Assembly: GCF_028621955.1 (NCBI RefSeq)
Contig: NZ_CP117516.1
Coordinates: 3,432,001 to 3,496,000 of the forward strand
DNA length: 64,000 bases
Origin: Erythrobacter sp. BLCC-B19
GTDB lineage: Bacteria > Pseudomonadota > Alphaproteobacteria > Sphingomonadales > Sphingomonadaceae
Direction: 5' to 3'
Positions 1 to 8,828 of the stretch are shown here, piece after piece. Made by a program: the position numbers and the translations under genes. The notes below the pieces were generated by a model that was not told the origin of the DNA, searched no databases, and saw only the letters and a program-made list of their open reading frames with translations. Positions within the stretch are counted from its first letter, which is position 1; each line of letters starts with the position of its first letter.

Positions 1-388
1 CATTCCGGCGCGTTTCGGCGCGGTGGCGAAGATCGCGGACAAATCCGTGCTGCCCAGCAAGCCCGGGGTGCGCGGCAATGATCTGGAGGGCGTGCTGCCC
101 GACAAAGCCAATTGGCCCGCGCACAATTATGCCCACCTGATGGAACAGCCGACGGTGTTCTATGCCGCGGTGATGATCCTGGCGATCATGGGCCCGGGTG
201 CGGGCGATGCGCTGGCGGCGTGGATCTATGTGGGCCTGCGGATCGTGCATTCGATCTGGCAGGCGACCGTGAACACGATTCCCGTGCGTTTCTCGCTGTT
301 TATTCTGTCCACCTTCGCGCTGATCTATCTTGGCGTGCGGGCGGTGATGGCAACCCTGTTGGCTGACCCCTCGGCCCTCCCCGCATAA
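1..388 (+). CDS. MAPEG family membrane protein, 5' end outside window
   Basis: Small integral membrane protein of the MAPEG superfamily (membrane-associated proteins in eicosanoid and glutathione metabolism). The open frame runs in from the left edge: the codons before the first GTG (position 23) read IPARFGA, which matches the equivalent IPAML segment of the next gene, so the true start lies upstream. Visible are the family's NYAHLMEQPTVFYA motif and about three hydrophobic segments. The stop is TAA at 386-388, ten bases before the next gene's ATG, so the two form an operon and look like a tandem duplication. The substrate is unknown; bacterial MAPEG proteins are mostly uncharacterised. Confidence 0.8.
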   Translation, partial: IPARFGAVAKIADKSVLPSKPGVRGNDLEGVLPDKANWPAHNYAHLMEQPTVFYAAVMILAIMGPGAGDALAAWIYVGLRIVHSIWQATVNTIPVRFSLFILSTFALIYLGVRAVMATLLADPSALPA

Positions 389-398
389 GGAACGCAAA

Positions 399-827
399 AT
401 GATCGGAATGGAAATTCTTCAGCCCGTGGTGGCGCTGCTGGCGTGGACCATGGTGATGTGGGTTTGGATGTATGCGACCCGCATTCCGGCGATGCTCAAG
501 GCGGGGATCGACGCCAAGGGGCTGGTCGGCACGACGGGCGCTTCGCTGCGCGCGCAGCTGCCCGATAATGTCAGCTGGAAAGCGGACAATTACAATCATT
601 TGCATGAAGCTCCTACGATCTTCTATGCAGTCGCCATCGTGCTGGCGATCATTGGCGCGGGCGATGGTTTGAACACCACCCTCGCATGGGCCTATGTCGG
701 ATTGCGCGTGCTGCACTCCATCGTGCAGGCGACCGTCAACAAGGTGGCGCTGCGCTTTGCGCTGTTCGCCCTGTCGAGCCTCGCGCTGATGGCGCTGATC
801 GTCCACGCCGCCATCGCGGTTTTCTGA
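399..827 (+). CDS. MAPEG family membrane protein (second copy)
   Basis: Full-length 142-residue paralogue of the preceding gene. It has an N-terminal membrane segment (about residues 5-25), the motif NYNHLHEAPTIFYA near residues 65-78, and two further hydrophobic stretches, giving the usual four-helix MAPEG layout. TAAGGA lies a few bases upstream of the ATG and doubles as the stop of the first copy, suggesting translational coupling. Possible roles are glutathione-dependent detoxification or peroxidase activity in the membrane, but that rests only on the family. It converges on trxB. Confidence 0.85.
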   Translation: MIGMEILQPVVALLAWTMVMWVWMYATRIPAMLKAGIDAKGLVGTTGASLRAQLPDNVSWKADNYNHLHEAPTIFYAVAIVLAIIGAGDGLNTTLAWAYVGLRVLHSIVQATVNKVALRFALFALSSLALMALIVHAAIAVF

Positions 828-844
828 GGCCGCCCGAGGCGGCC
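828..844. terminator. Hairpin between convergent MAPEG and trxB genes
   Basis: A perfect seven-base stem (GGCCGCC / GGCGGCC) with a CGA loop occupies the 22-base gap between the two convergent stop codons. It has no T-run on either side, so factor-independent termination is doubtful. The location still suggests a role in ending both transcripts. Confidence 0.35.
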
Positions 845-849
845 AAGCC

Positions 850-1821
850 TTACTCCACCGCCTCGGCCTCTTGCACCGCATGGGCGCGCGCCGCGAGGTA
901 GCGTTCGGCATCGAGCGCGGCCATGCAGCCCATGCCCGCCGCGGTCACCGCCTGGCGGTAGACATGGTCGGTCACGTCACCGGCGGCGAACACGCCCGGG
1001 ATCGCGGTCTTGGGCGTGCCGGGCTCGGTCAGCAGATAGCCGCTCTCGTCCATCGGCAGCTTGCCCTTGAACAGCTCGGTCGCGGGCGCGTGGCCGATGG
1101 CGACGAAGGCCCCGTCGGTCTCCAGCGTGCTCGCCTCGCCCGTCACCGTATCGGTCAGCGCGAGGTGGTGCAGCATCCCGTTCTCGCCCGCCTCGAAGCT
1201 GTCGACCGCCTTGTTCCACAGCACGGTGATCTTGGGATTGGCGAACAGCCGCTCCTGCAGGATCTTCTCGGCGCGCAGGGAATCACGACGGTGGATCAGC
1301 GTGACGTTGTCGGAGTGGTTGGTGAGGTAGAGCGCCTCTTCCACCGCGGTATTGCCGCCGCCGATCACCGCCACGCGCTTGCCGCGATAGAAGAACCCGT
1401 CGCAGGTCGCGCAGGCCGAAACGCCTTTCCCGCCAAGGGCTTGCTCGCCCGGAACGCCCAGCCACTTGGCCTGTGCGCCGGTGCAGATCACGACGCAATC
1501 GGCGATGTATTCATCCCCGCTGTCACCCACCGCGCGGAAGGGCGCGCCGTTTTCGAGATCGACCGAGGTGATCGTGTCCCAGATCATGCGCGTGCCGACG
1601 TGTTCGGCCTGGGCGCGCATCTCCTCCATCAGCCACGGCCCCTGCACCACGTCGCGAAAGCCGGGATAATTCTCGACATCGGTGGTGATCGTCAGCTGTC
1701 CGCCCGGCTGAAGCCCTTGAACAACAATGGGTTCCAGCATCGCGCGCGCAGCGTAGATCGCGGCGGAATAGCCCGCCGGGCCGGAGCCGATGATGAGCAT
1801 CTTGGTGGTATGGGTCGCCAT
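850..1821 (-). CDS. trxB: Thioredoxin-disulfide reductase
   Basis: Cytoplasmic FAD enzyme that passes electrons from NADPH to thioredoxin. The 323-residue product has the N-terminal FAD motif GSGPAG (12-17), the redox pair CATC (C137, C140), the NADPH-binding GGGNTA (155-160) and a C-terminal FAD motif ending in GVFAAGD. Length and order match bacterial low-molecular-weight TrxB. The frame extends about 35 codons further upstream, but I chose the ATG at 1821 because MATHTTK leads straight into the Rossmann fold and a GAGGCA ribosome-binding sequence lies just before it. Confidence 0.95.
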   Translation of the reverse strand: MATHTTKMLIIGSGPAGYSAAIYAARAMLEPIVVQGLQPGGQLTITTDVENYPGFRDVVQGPWLMEEMRAQAEHVGTRMIWDTITSVDLENGAPFRAVGDSGDEYIADCVVICTGAQAKWLGVPGEQALGGKGVSACATCDGFFYRGKRVAVIGGGNTAVEEALYLTNHSDNVTLIHRRDSLRAEKILQERLFANPKITVLWNKAVDSFEAGENGMLHHLALTDTVTGEASTLETDGAFVAIGHAPATELFKGKLPMDESGYLLTEPGTPKTAIPGVFAAGDVTDHVYRQAVTAAGMGCMAALDAERYLAARAHAVQEAEAVE

Positions 1822-1876
1822 GGGTGCCTCGATTGGGATTCTCGAGGCAGCGATATGGGCATTCAGCGGCGGAATG

Positions 1877-2680
1877 TCACGCCACCAGCTTGGCCCTGAG
1901 ACGCTGTTTTCTTTGCTCGTCCACACCTAAGATTGTCGCCAGATAGGCATCGAGCGAACCGTGATCCTGTGTCACCTGTGCGATGTAAGTATCGATATAT
2001 TCGGGCAAAACACCCATCAGATTATGCAACGCTTCCGGGTCGATCGCGCCGTAATGCGCTTCCATCCGGGGGAGCGACTGGCGTTCGAGGATCGCGCGGG
2101 TCGGAGCCTCATTGGTCAGCAGGAATTCTGCAACAATATCATCGTGATGCACGCCCAGCACATGGAGCAGAAGGCTCGCGGCCATGCCGGTGCGGTCTTT
2201 CCCGGCGAAGCAATGCACCAGGCTGCCGCCATCATTGGCATCCAGAGCGTTGAAATATTGCTGGAAAATCCAGATCATCGCGGGGTTCACGGGCATCCTG
2301 CGATAGACCGCAAGCATCCGCTCCCGCGCCCGCTCCGGGGTCATCTCCACCTGCCCGCCGCCGCCTTCATGCGGAGGGGAGTTCGAGGTTTCTCCATCAT
2401 AGGCAATGACTTGTGCGGCAAATCTGGGATGGCGTCTGCACGGGAATCCGGTGCGCTCGCTTGTCCCGCGCAGGTCGATCACGGTGCGGATGTCGAGCGC
2501 GTCGACCAGCGCGAGGTCGGAATCGCTCGCTTCCATGTGCTGGCCCGAGCGGAACAGCAGGCCTTCGCGCACCCGCCCCCCGCCGACAACCGCATAGCCG
2601 CCATAATCGCGAAGATTATGAATGCCTTGCGTCACATAGAACGGGCCGATGCGGGGCGTTTCGCCGGGGTTTCGAATCAT
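1877..2680 (-). CDS. Tyrosine-protein phosphatase (Y_phosphatase3 type)
   Basis: Predicted protein-tyrosine (possibly lipid) phosphatase of 267 residues. The signature P-loop HCFAGKDRTG is present, with nucleophile C157 and phosphate-binding R163, and the N-terminal NLRDYGGY motif typical of the IphP/Y_phosphatase3 family is at 22-29. A glycine-rich insertion near 105-110 looks like a flexible loop. The open frame continues far upstream, but the ATG at 2680 begins the conserved region and is preceded by a GGGGG-rich stretch; an alternative ATG lies at 2707. It ends 55 bases before the trxB start, so co-transcription is possible. Confidence 0.85.
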   Translation of the reverse strand: MIRNPGETPRIGPFYVTQGIHNLRDYGGYAVVGGGRVREGLLFRSGQHMEASDSDLALVDALDIRTVIDLRGTSERTGFPCRRHPRFAAQVIAYDGETSNSPPHEGGGGQVEMTPERARERMLAVYRRMPVNPAMIWIFQQYFNALDANDGGSLVHCFAGKDRTGMAASLLLHVLGVHHDDIVAEFLLTNEAPTRAILERQSLPRMEAHYGAIDPEALHNLMGVLPEYIDTYIAQVTQDHGSLDAYLATILGVDEQRKQRLRAKLVA

Positions 2681-2870
2681 TGCCCCCGACCTTTGGCAGC
2701 GCACCATGACCCCGGCAAGACCACGCGAAGACCCGACAAGACCGGTGCAAAACCTGCTTTGGCGCGCGTCCCTTGGGAACAATACGAAGGGCCGCGCCAA
2801 GCCGGCCGGAACGCCCGCAGGGTTAACGGGGCATTTCCCACAGCAACCACCATAAAGGCCCGCCCCTGCC

Positions 2871-3335
2871 ATGGCCCGTATCCTGATTGCCGATGATGAC
2901 GAACTGATCGCCGAACTTGCCAGCGAAGTGCTGATCGATGCGGGCCATGCCTGCGGCTGGGTGACGAGCGCGGCGGCGGCGTGGCAATGCGTCAGGCGCA
3001 AGCGGCCCGATATCCTGCTGCTCGACCAGTCGATGCCGGGCGAATCCGGCCTGACCCTGCTGCGCCGGCTGCGGCTGTCGAGCGCGCACTATGATCTGCC
3101 GGTGATCATGTTCACGGCGATGAGCGGCGAGCAGGATCATATCCAGGCGATCTACGCCGGGGCACAGGACTTTCTCAGCAAGCCCTTCAACCCCGAAGAT
3201 CTCGTCACAAGGGTCAACCGCCTGTTGCGGGCGCGCGGGAGCCGGCCGCGCCATGTCGATCTCAAGGCCGCCGTCGTGGGCGAGCCGCAGCGCCCCGCCA
3301 TTATCCCCGAGGCAAGCTTGCGTAGCGTTCTCTAG
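2871..3335 (+). CDS. Single-domain response regulator (REC)
   Basis: CheY-like receiver protein of 154 residues without an output domain. It shows the acidic pocket DDD (8-10), phospho-acceptor D52 in [10 protein letters not shown]82 in FTAMS and the invariant K104 in LSKPF. About 35 extra residues at the C terminus are basic then hydrophobic and match no domain I recognise. No kinase lies nearby, so its partner is unknown. Its stop codon shares the four bases CTAG with that of the convergent dehydrogenase. Confidence 0.9.
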   Translation: MARILIADDDELIAELASEVLIDAGHACGWVTSAAAAWQCVRRKRPDILLLDQSMPGESGLTLLRRLRLSSAHYDLPVIMFTAMSGEQDHIQAIYAGAQDFLSKPFNPEDLVTRVNRLLRARGSRPRHVDLKAAVVGEPQRPAIIPEASLRSVL

Positions 3336-4996
3336 GCCGCCGCCGCCGCGCGCGTCTGCTGCCCGGCCAGTAGCCCGCGCGCGATCACCTGCGCCTGAAT
3401 TTCGGCTGCGCCTTCGAAGATGTTCAGGATCCGCGCATCGCACAGCACCCGGCTGATCGGGTATTCGAGCGCATAGCCATTGCCGCCGTGGATCTGCACC
3501 GCATTGTCGGCCGCAACCCACGCCGCCCGTGCGCCCAGCAGCTTGGCCATCCCGGCCTCGATATCGCAGCGCGCGCCCGAATCCTTGGCGCGCGCGGCGG
3601 CATAGGTCAGCTCGCGGGCCATGACGATTTCCACCGCCATCAGCGCGAGCTTGTCGGCCACCCGCGGAAAGGCGACCAGCGCCTCGCCGAACTGCTTGCG
3701 GCCCAGCGCATAGTCGAGCGCGAGATCGAAGGCGTTCCACGCCACGCCAATGGCGCGCGCGGCGGTCTGGATGCGGGCGCCTTCGAAGGTGCGCATCAGC
3801 TGCTTAAACCCCTGCCCCTCGCGCCCACCCAAGAGGCCGTCGGCGGCGACATGGAAGCCGTCCAGCCCCAGCGCATATTCCTTCATGCCCCGGTAGCCGA
3901 GCACTTCGATCTCGCTCCCGTCGATGCCCGCATCGGGGAAAGGCACTAAGTCCGTCCCGCGCGTCTTGGCCGCCAGCAGCATCGACAGCCCGCCATAGCC
4001 GGGCGTCGCCGGATCGGTGCGCACCAGCATCGTCATCAGATCGGCCCGCGCCGCGTGGGTGATCCAGGTCTTGGCCCCCGTCACGCGCCACGCGCCATCC
4101 GCCTGCCGCTCCCCGCGCGTGCGCACCGCGGCGAGATCGGAGCCGGTATCGGGCTCGGTGAACACGGCGGTCGGCAGGCAAGAGCCATCGGCGATGGCCG
4201 GGAGCCACCTCGCCTTCTGCTCGCTCGTCCCGTTCTCCCCGATCAGCTCGCCCGCAATCTCCGAGCGCGTGCCGAGCGACCCGGCGCAGATCCACCCGCG
4301 CGACAATTCCTCGGACACCACCGCCATCGCCAGTTTGCCAAGGCCAAGCCCGCCGTGCTCCTCGGCGATGCACACGCCAAACACGCCGAGGGCTGCCATC
4401 TCGGCGATCACCGCATCGGGGATCAGCGCATCGGCAAGGTGCCACTGGTGCGCATGGGGCGTGATCGCAGCAGCGGTGAAGGCGCGCATCGAACCGCGCA
4501 TCAGATCGAGCGCCTCATCCCCCAGCGCCTCGGCAGGGCGTGCGCCTTCAGCCAGCAACGCGGCCAGCCGGGCGCGGGTCTCGCGCGTATTGCCCTCGGC
4601 CAGCAGCCGGGCGACGGCAGGGTGAGCGGCGAGCGCGCGCGCCTCGTCCTCGCAGCCGAAGACAGCCGGGCGCACGGTTTCGTTCGCGCTCATGGGCAGG
4701 CCGTGGATGATCTGCGCGCAATATTCGCCAAAGCCGATCCGCAGCACCAGCGCTTCGGTTTCGCCCAGCGTGCCCGCGCTTTCGGCCCGCACCGCCCAGT
4801 CGAGCGTGGCTTCGAGCGCGGCGATGCTGGAGGCGATCCAGGCATAGCCGTGGAGCCGGTGCTGCTCGCGGTTCAGCAGCGCGGGCGCGATCGTCCCGCC
4901 CGGTGCGACCACCGCCATCACCGCCCCGCGCACGCTTTCGGCATAATCACGCGCAGCGCCCAGCGCCGCGCGCGCACAATTCGTCCATTCGCTCAT
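3332..4996 (-). CDS. mcd: Acyl-CoA dehydrogenase with N-terminal extension, probable (2S)-methylsuccinyl-CoA dehydrogenase
   Basis: Flavoenzyme of 554 residues, about 170 longer than ordinary acyl-CoA dehydrogenases. The extra N-terminal helical part contains HGYAWIASS and GFGEYCAQI, features I associate with methylsuccinyl-CoA dehydrogenase (Mcd) of the ethylmalonyl-CoA pathway, which converts methylsuccinyl-CoA to mesaconyl-CoA during acetyl-CoA assimilation. The dehydrogenase core follows, with TEPDTGSD near the flavin and a FEGAAEIQ segment carrying the catalytic-glutamate position. The frame runs open upstream; the ATG at 4996 (MSEWTN) is the first giving a sensible N terminus. No other ethylmalonyl-CoA pathway gene (ccr, ecm, meaB) lies in the window, so the substrate is inferred. 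Confidence 0.7.
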   Translation of the reverse strand: MSEWTNCARAALGAARDYAESVRGAVMAVVAPGGTIAPALLNREQHRLHGYAWIASSIAALEATLDWAVRAESAGTLGETEALVLRIGFGEYCAQIIHGLPMSANETVRPAVFGCEDEARALAAHPAVARLLAEGNTRETRARLAALLAEGARPAEALGDEALDLMRGSMRAFTAAAITPHAHQWHLADALIPDAVIAEMAALGVFGVCIAEEHGGLGLGKLAMAVVSEELSRGWICAGSLGTRSEIAGELIGENGTSEQKARWLPAIADGSCLPTAVFTEPDTGSDLAAVRTRGERQADGAWRVTGAKTWITHAARADLMTMLVRTDPATPGYGGLSMLLAAKTRGTDLVPFPDAGIDGSEIEVLGYRGMKEYALGLDGFHVAADGLLGGREGQGFKQLMRTFEGARIQTAARAIGVAWNAFDLALDYALGRKQFGEALVAFPRVADKLALMAVEIVMARELTYAAARAKDSGARCDIEAGMAKLLGARAAWVAADNAVQIHGGNGYALEYPISRVLCDARILNIFEGAAEIQAQVIARGLLAGQQTRAAAAA

Positions 4997-5410
4997 GCAG
5001 AAGGTGCTAGCAGAGCCCCCGCCCCCGCGCGAACCCTCAAAAATCCCGCGTCCCCGGGCGTTGTGGCCAAAGAGTGACAGTGGCCCGCCAAATCCCCGCC
5101 ATACCCGCGCATCTACGCAGAATGACCACTTACCACCAATTGGCCCGCCCGTAATACCGGAGGCGCGCGCTTCGTGTGGGGGGTCAGGCGAAAGCGCAGC
5201 AACCGGGGGCGGCACGGCACGGGCGAGAATGCCCGGCCACCCGACCTCGCGCAGGAAGGACCGACAGGAACGGCATGGCCGGCAAGGGCACTCTCTCCCC
5301 TTTGCCGTGCAGGGCCGCAGCCTGCCGAAAACGGCACGGCACTGCATTGCCACGCAAGCATCGCAGGCCCGCGCCCGGCATATCCGGTCTCACCCACGCG
5401 AGGACAAACC
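4997..5410. other. Intergenic region upstream of a TonB receptor
   Basis: 414 bases between the divergent mcd-like gene and the TonB receptor. No coding frame here has family signal. There is a CCAATTGG palindrome followed by TAATAC (5152-5157), which could be a weak -10, and several GC-rich inverted repeats such as GCAGG...CCTGC near 5310-5330. I found no B12 box or other riboswitch signature and no strong -35/-10 pair. A GAGGA ribosome-binding site lies at the right end. Confidence 0.5.
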
Positions 5411-8400
5411 ATGCGTACAACAAAGTTCTCTCTCCATTCGTCATCGCTTCCCGCGCTCGCCGCCGCCCTGCTGTTTGCAGGGTTCGCGCCGGCTCAGGCG
5501 CAGGATAGCCTCGCCGAGGAGGATCCCGCCGCCCCGCCCGAAGAGCAGATCGTGGTGACCGGCTCGCGCATTGCGCGTGATCCCAATATCGGCTCGCCCG
5601 CCCCGATCATCGCGGTGACGGCAGAAGAACTGCAACGCTCGGGCACCTCGGACGTGGTCGATACCCTGCGCGACATTCCGGCGCTGTCGACCTCGACCAC
5701 CTCGGAAGGCTCGATCGACGGGGTGTTCTCCGAAGCGGTGGGCCAGTCGATCCTCAACCTGCGCGGGCTTGGCTCCAACCGCACGCTGGTGCTGGTGAAC
5801 GGCCGCCGCCATGTCTCGGGTGTGGCGGGCGAACAGGCGGTCGACATCAACTCGATCCCGACCGCGCTGATCGAACGGGTCGAGACGCTGACCGGCGGCG
5901 CCTCGTCGATCTACGGCGCGGACGCGGTCACCGGCGTCGTCAACTTCGTGCTGAAGGACGATTTCGAAGGGCTGCAGGGCAATATCCAGAGCGGCATATC
6001 CTCGGAAGGCGACGCCTGGCGCATCAATGGCGACCTCACCTGGGGCGCCAACTTCGCCGATGGGCGCGGCAACATCACGATTTCGGGCGAATATGCCCGC
6101 AATGACGAAGTGCGCGACGGCGATCGCAGCTTCTCGCGCAACAACGGCATTTCGGACGATCAGGACAACCCGGCGATCCGGTTCCAGGCGGGCGACATTT
6201 CGGCCAGCGCCACGCCCAACTTCGCGCGCTTCTATGCGGTGGGTGCGGGCGGTTTCCCGACCGGCTTCTCGATCCCCTCGGCGGCGACCTTCCAAACCCG
6301 GTTCCGCAACCTGTTCGGCACCACGCCGACGCTGACCGCGGCGGAGCTGGCGCTGATCGAGCGCGCGACCAACGCGCCGCGCCGGTTCATCGCCCCCAAC
6401 CCCACCTTCTCGCTCTCGGCAGCGGGCGGCGTGATTGCGCCGGGCGATATTGGCCTTTCCGACGGGCCGGACATCAACAACAACGGCACGCCCGACTGTC
6501 TCGAAAGCTCGGTCGGCTTCAACTCGACCTTCAACAACGGCGCTTTCGGCCTTGCGGGCGGCTGCGCGGTGATTGCGGCGGACGGTTCGCTGTCGGTCTA
6601 CCGCGACGGGGCGATCACCGGGCTGTTCAATGCCTTTGGCGGGCCGGGCATCCCCAACGGGTTCAACCAGAACTCGCTGATCCCCGAGACCGAGCGCTAT
6701 TCGGTCAACGTCAACCTCAGCTATGAACTTTCGAGCGAGGCGACCTTCTTCTTCGAAGGCAAGTATGTCTCGAACACGGCCGAATTCCAGGCGCAGCCCA
6801 ACACCTTCTATGACCTGCTGACGGTGCGTGAGGACAACCCCTACATCACCAACGCGCTGCGGCCGTTCGTTGGCGAGCTGTTCTTCGGCAACGGCACGGA
6901 TCGCGGCTTCTACATCACCCGCGACCCGGCCGACCTTGGCCCCAACCGCGACCGCAACGAGTTCGAAACCTGGCGTTTCGTCGGCGGGGTCAAGGGCGAC
7001 ATTACCGATCACTTCGCCTATGAAATCAGCGGCAATTACGGCAAGTTCGAACAGACCACCTTCGATAACAACCGCGTGATCATGGACCGCTGGTTCGCCG
7101 CGATCGATGCGGTGCGCGCGCCCAACGGCAATATCGTGTGCCGCTCCGACCTCAGCAGCACCCCGCCGGCGACCACGCCCTTCGGCATTCCGGCGGGCGA
7201 TCCGGGCTTCTTCACCTTCAATCCGGGCGATGGGCAGTGCAAACCCGCCAATATCCTCGGCGGCGTGGGCGCGATCAGCCAGGAGGCGATCGACTTCATC
7301 ACCACCACCGTGGTCAACCAGTTCGCGCTGGAACAGCTGGTGTTCGACATGGTCTTCACCGGCGACACCGGCGCCTTCCTCGAACTGCCGGGCGGCGCGA
7401 TCGGCTTTGCGACCGGGTTCGAATTCCGCAAGGAAAAGAGCACCTCGACCTTCGATCCGCTGGTGCTGGGCATCCTGCCGGTAACCACGGCCTTCGGCGA
7501 CGAGGGCGATCTGCTGCGCGACCTCGGCTTTGCGCAGAACTCGCTGGTGTTCGACCCGGCGACGATCATCAACAACGCGGGCGGCGATTTCACCGTTTAT
7601 GACATCTTCGGCGAAATCAACGTGCCCTTGCTGAAGGACGTGCCCTTTGCCGAAACGCTCGATCTGAGCGCGGCGGCGCGGTATTCGAACTACAGCACGG
7701 TGGGCGGCACCTTCACCTGGAACGTCGGCGGGGTCTATGCCCCCATCGAGGACATCACCTTCCGCGGCACCTATGCCGTCGCGGTGCGTGCGCCCAACAT
7801 CAACGAGCTGTTCAACCCGGCGCAGGGCGCGTTCTTCCGCCCATTCGATCCGTGCGATGTCAACAACCTCGCCACCGCGCCCGATCCGGCGCTGCGGCAG
7901 GCCAACTGCACCGCCTTCTTCCAGCAGATCGGCTTCAACCCCAACCTCGGCGGCAGCACCTATGCCTATGTCGACCCGCTCACCGCGCGTTTCTCGGGCA
8001 CGATCAGCGGCAACCCCAACCTGTCGGAAGAAACCGCCACCACCTGGACGGTCGGCACCCAGCTGACCCCCAGCTTCCTGCCGGGCTTCATCCTCAGCGT
8101 CGACTATTACAACATCGAGATCGAGGACGCGATCAACGCGGTCGCCGCGCAGGACATCGTCGACAACTGCGTCGACAGCGCGACGATCAACAACGGGTTC
8201 TGCGATCTCATCACCCGCAACCCCAACACCGGCGGCTTCACCTTCCTGCGGCAGACCTCGGTCAACTTCGCCCGTCAGGAAACCGCAGGCGTCGAGGCCT
8301 CGATGCGCTACAGCTTCGATATCGGCGAGCATGGCTTCCGCATCGACGCGGCGGGCACCTGGGTCGACAAGCTCGACAACTTCTTCGATCCGGGCGATCC

Positions 8401-8767
8401 CAACATGGTCGATCCCGAACTGGGTGAAATCCAGCGTCCCGAATGGGCCGCGCGCGGCGCCTTCACCTGGGACTGGAAGGGCCTGAGCCTGACCTGGTCG
8501 ACCACCTGGCTCGACAAGCAGGGCCTGCGCGGGGTCGAGATCGAGGATGTCGGCACCGATGGCAGCGCGACCTTCTCGCCCGACAACGGCTTGTCGAACG
8601 ACACCTTCATCCACGACATCGCCTTCGGCTATGAAGCGAGCGAGACCTTCGAAATCTATGGCGGGGTCAACAACGTCTTCAACAAGAAGCCCTTCGTGAC
8701 CGAACAGGCCTATCCGGTCAGCCCGGTGGGGACGTTCTTCTTCCTCGGCGTGCGCGCGTCGATGTAA
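5411..8767 (+). CDS. TonB-dependent outer membrane receptor
   Basis: Outer-membrane active transporter of 1118 residues powered by TonB-ExbBD. It has a signal peptide ending around APAQAQ (about residue 31), an IVVTGSRIA segment that often precedes the plug in these receptors, and a plug domain with LRGLGSNRTLVLVNGRR and GASSIYGADAVTGVVNFVLK. A long barrel follows, finishing in GTFFFLGVRASM. Cysteine pairs occur in the extracellular-loop regions. The ATG at 5411 is preceded by GAGGA; upstream codons of the open frame are not part of the gene. The ligand is unknown, because the neighbours are acyl-CoA dehydrogenases and no degradation enzyme or regulator adjoins it. Confidence 0.93.
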   Translation: MRTTKFSLHSSSLPALAAALLFAGFAPAQAQDSLAEEDPAAPPEEQIVVTGSRIARDPNIGSPAPIIAVTAEELQRSGTSDVVDTLRDIPALSTSTTSEGSIDGVFSEAVGQSILNLRGLGSNRTLVLVNGRRHVSGVAGEQAVDINSIPTALIERVETLTGGASSIYGADAVTGVVNFVLKDDFEGLQGNIQSGISSEGDAWRINGDLTWGANFADGRGNITISGEYARNDEVRDGDRSFSRNNGISDDQDNPAIRFQAGDISASATPNFARFYAVGAGGFPTGFSIPSAATFQTRFRNLFGTTPTLTAAELALIERATNAPRRFIAPNPTFSLSAAGGVIAPGDIGLSDGPDINNNGTPDCLESSVGFNSTFNNGAFGLAGGCAVIAADGSLSVYRDGAITGLFNAFGGPGIPNGFNQNSLIPETERYSVNVNLSYELSSEATFFFEGKYVSNTAEFQAQPNTFYDLLTVREDNPYITNALRPFVGELFFGNGTDRGFYITRDPADLGPNRDRNEFETWRFVGGVKGDITDHFAYEISGNYGKFEQTTFDNNRVIMDRWFAAIDAVRAPNGNIVCRSDLSSTPPATTPFGIPAGDPGFFTFNPGDGQCKPANILGGVGAISQEAIDFITTTVVNQFALEQLVFDMVFTGDTGAFLELPGGAIGFATGFEFRKEKSTSTFDPLVLGILPVTTAFGDEGDLLRDLGFAQNSLVFDPATIINNAGGDFTVYDIFGEINVPLLKDVPFAETLDLSAAARYSNYSTVGGTFTWNVGGVYAPIEDITFRGTYAVAVRAPNINELFNPAQGAFFRPFDPCDVNNLATAPDPALRQANCTAFFQQIGFNPNLGGSTYAYVDPLTARFSGTISGNPNLSEETATTWTVGTQLTPSFLPGFILSVDYYNIEIEDAINAVAAQDIVDNCVDSATINNGFCDLITRNPNTGGFTFLRQTSVNFARQETAGVEASMRYSFDIGEHGFRIDAAGTWVDKLDNFFDPGDPNMVDPELGEIQRPEWAARGAFTWDWKGLSLTWSTTWLDKQGLRGVEIEDVGTDGSATFSPDNGLSNDTFIHDIAFGYEASETFEIYGGVNNVFNKKPFVTEQAYPVSPVGTFFFLGVRASM

Positions 8768-8788
8768 GCCGGATCGGCAAGACAGCAG

Positions 8789-8821
8789 GGGGCGGGACGC
8801 GCGTGCAGCACGTCCCGCCCC
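8789..8821. terminator. Bidirectional terminator between TonB receptor and acyl-CoA dehydrogenase
   Basis: A perfect eleven-base stem (GGGGCGGGACG / CGTCCCGCCCC, loop of eleven) sits between the convergent stop codons at 8767 and 8829 and is followed on the plus strand by TTT. It is the clearest intrinsic-terminator candidate in the window. Confidence 0.7.
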
Positions 8822-8828
8822 TTTGCAT

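Noticed and set aside
828..844. Strong intrinsic terminator between the MAPEG and trxB genes
   Set aside because: The seven-base stem is real, but no T-run follows on either strand, so I kept it only as a low-confidence feature.
4997..5410. Cobalamin or other riboswitch upstream of the TonB receptor
   Set aside because: I could not find a B12 box or other conserved riboswitch elements; the GC-rich inverted repeats here are short and unremarkable.
5441..8614. A 1057-codon open frame antisense to the TonB receptor
   Set aside because: It is low-complexity (Arg/Glu/Asp/Gly-rich) and a shadow of the high-GC receptor gene; the sense frame carries a signal peptide, plug and barrel motifs.
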